A stretch of 64,000 bases of DNA from an uncultured Caldilinea sp. (GTDB lineage: Bacteria > Chloroflexota > Anaerolineae > Caldilineales > Caldilineaceae): assembly GCF_937128415.1 (NCBI RefSeq), contig NZ_CAKZMJ010000065.1:58501-122500 (forward strand), written 5' to 3'. The translations under genes and the position numbers were made by a program. Below, piece after piece: positions 60,437 through 64,000 of this stretch. Every line of letters starts with the position of its first letter. The first letter of the stretch is position 1. The notes beneath the pieces were generated by a model that saw nothing but the letters and a program-made list of their open reading frames with translations, had not been told where the DNA came from and did not search any database.

Positions 60437-60797
60437 CGGGCAATCCTGCATAAAGAGGACTCTGGTGTATAATCATTAGCAGCAGTTTGCACCATCATCG
60501 TAGCTGCGACTCGTAGCCGCAGATTTATGCTAGAGGTGATAGCTTGCACGCACACTTTCATGGCGCCAGGTGCGGCTCTTATTTGCCATATTCCAGGCAA
60601 CCGTGTAATGCGTCCGTATGAAATTCCAACACATTTCAAATGAAAATTTAACGTCGATGCGTTATAGTTCGATTAATCGATGAGTAAGGTGCTTGCGGTG
60701 CGCAACGAACGCCGCAGAGAGTGTAGACGATGCGTGATGCGGAGAACACACTCAAACACGCAACACGCGACAAAGTGGTAGAAAGAGGTGATGCAGC
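60437..60797 (+). other. 361-bp intergenic region with repeat and promoter-like motifs
   Basis: Contains a TATAAT at 60468-60473, a palindrome GTAGCTGCGACTCGTAGCCGCAG at 60500-60522 related to the 101-bp repeat family, and a short AT-rich stretch near 60630-60690 where a promoter for the following peptidase gene may lie. It also has an ACACGCAACACGC block (60763-60775) matching hairpins elsewhere. No open frame is credible here and no RNA gene was recognised. Confidence 0.45.
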
Positions 60798-61487
<690 letters not shown>

Positions 61488-61520
61488 GACGCATACGGGA
61501 AGCCGTCGTTGGTGCGCATG

Positions 61521-61604
61521 GCGTAGGCGCTGCTTGTAGCGGCGCCTACGCAGTCCGGCCATCGTCTCGGGGGCTGTCGAGGATGTGCGGCTGGGAGCCG
61601 CACC
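61521..61604 (+). repeat. dispersed palindromic repeat, copy B
   Basis: GCGTAGGCGC-TGCTTGTAGCG-GCGCCTACGC (61521-61551) forms a 10-bp hairpin. It is followed 63 bp from its start by TGTGCGGCTGGGAGCCGCA. The first 20 bases and the second 18-base block match copy A at 6582 with the same offset. The middle part matches copy C in complement. It lies between the convergent YugP-like and lysS genes and probably contributes to termination. Confidence 0.78.
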
Positions 61605-61623
61605 GACGCAGTCGCCGGTGTTT

Positions 61624-63165
<1,542 letters not shown>

Positions 63166-63242
63166 GCATCACCTCTCAGTTCCTTGTGTTAGGACGCAAT
63201 TGAATTGCGCGCCGTCGTCGCCGAATCGTTTGGGCGCCGCAC

Positions 63243-64000
<758 letters not shown>

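Overview
The window looks like a chromosomal segment of a GC-rich member of the Chloroflexota, most likely near Caldilineae or Anaerolineae. That is an inference from gene content: an adenosylcobalamin-type (class II) ribonucleotide reductase paired with NrdR, a glucan-forming amylosucrase, non-pyrrolysine MttB-family methyltransferases, many secreted lipoproteins with Pro/Thr linkers, and a secreted protein ending in a YLPAVLR-type tail. No rRNA, tRNA, CRISPR array, insertion sequence or prophage gene was seen. Housekeeping genes are spread throughout: guaA, eno, pgi, pheS, tsaD, murJ, lysS, greA and nrdR/nrdJ.

Layout. 1-4.9 kb: 3' end of guaA, then on the minus strand an HSD10-type dehydrogenase, enolase and an orphan ABC ATPase, then an ECF sigma factor overlapping a tiny membrane protein. 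4.9-15.1 kb: an MttB-family methyltransferase, then a LacI-controlled carbohydrate ABC importer operon (regulator, lipoprotein, two permeases, ATPase) whose promoter carries two identical 16-bp-class palindromes. One permease has an SH3-like insertion. This faces a two-gene minus-strand unit of a sarcosine-oxidase-like flavoprotein and an aldo/keto reductase. 15.2-18.6 kb: an NfeD/paraslipin pair and a beta-lactamase-fold hydrolase. 18.8-23.5 kb: nrdR with two NrdR boxes and nrdJ split by an intein. 23.7-29.8 kb: amylosucrase plus a methyltransferase, divergent from a P-type ATPase preceded by a yybP-ykoY (Mn2+) riboswitch with an intrinsic terminator.

29.8-37.5 kb: pgi, then a rightward string of hint, a molybdenum hydroxylase large subunit, a phosphoesterase, a Gfo/Idh/MocA oxidoreductase and a glutamate-cysteine-ligase-like gene. 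37.5-42.7 kb: a 101-bp tandem repeat and a 1651-residue hybrid histidine kinase. 42.8-50.8 kb: a zinc-ribbon membrane protein, a YqeC-MocA fusion (cofactor maturation for molybdenum hydroxylases), a secreted SCP/CAP protein, pheS, tsaD and an HExxH metallopeptidase-like protein. 50.8-60.4 kb: an envelope cluster of a CapA-like lipoprotein, a very large membrane glycosyltransferase-like/PA14/NHL fusion and an M6-like metalloprotease lipoprotein, divergent from murJ. 60.8-63.7 kb: a YugP-like membrane peptidase, lysS and greA.

The most noteworthy items are the Mn2+ riboswitch and ATPase unit, the LAGLIDADG intein in nrdJ, the SH3-bearing ABC permease, the glycosyltransferase-like/PA14/NHL fusion with its operon partners, the YqeC-MocA fusion, and a roughly 90-bp dispersed palindromic repeat family found at three intergenic loci.
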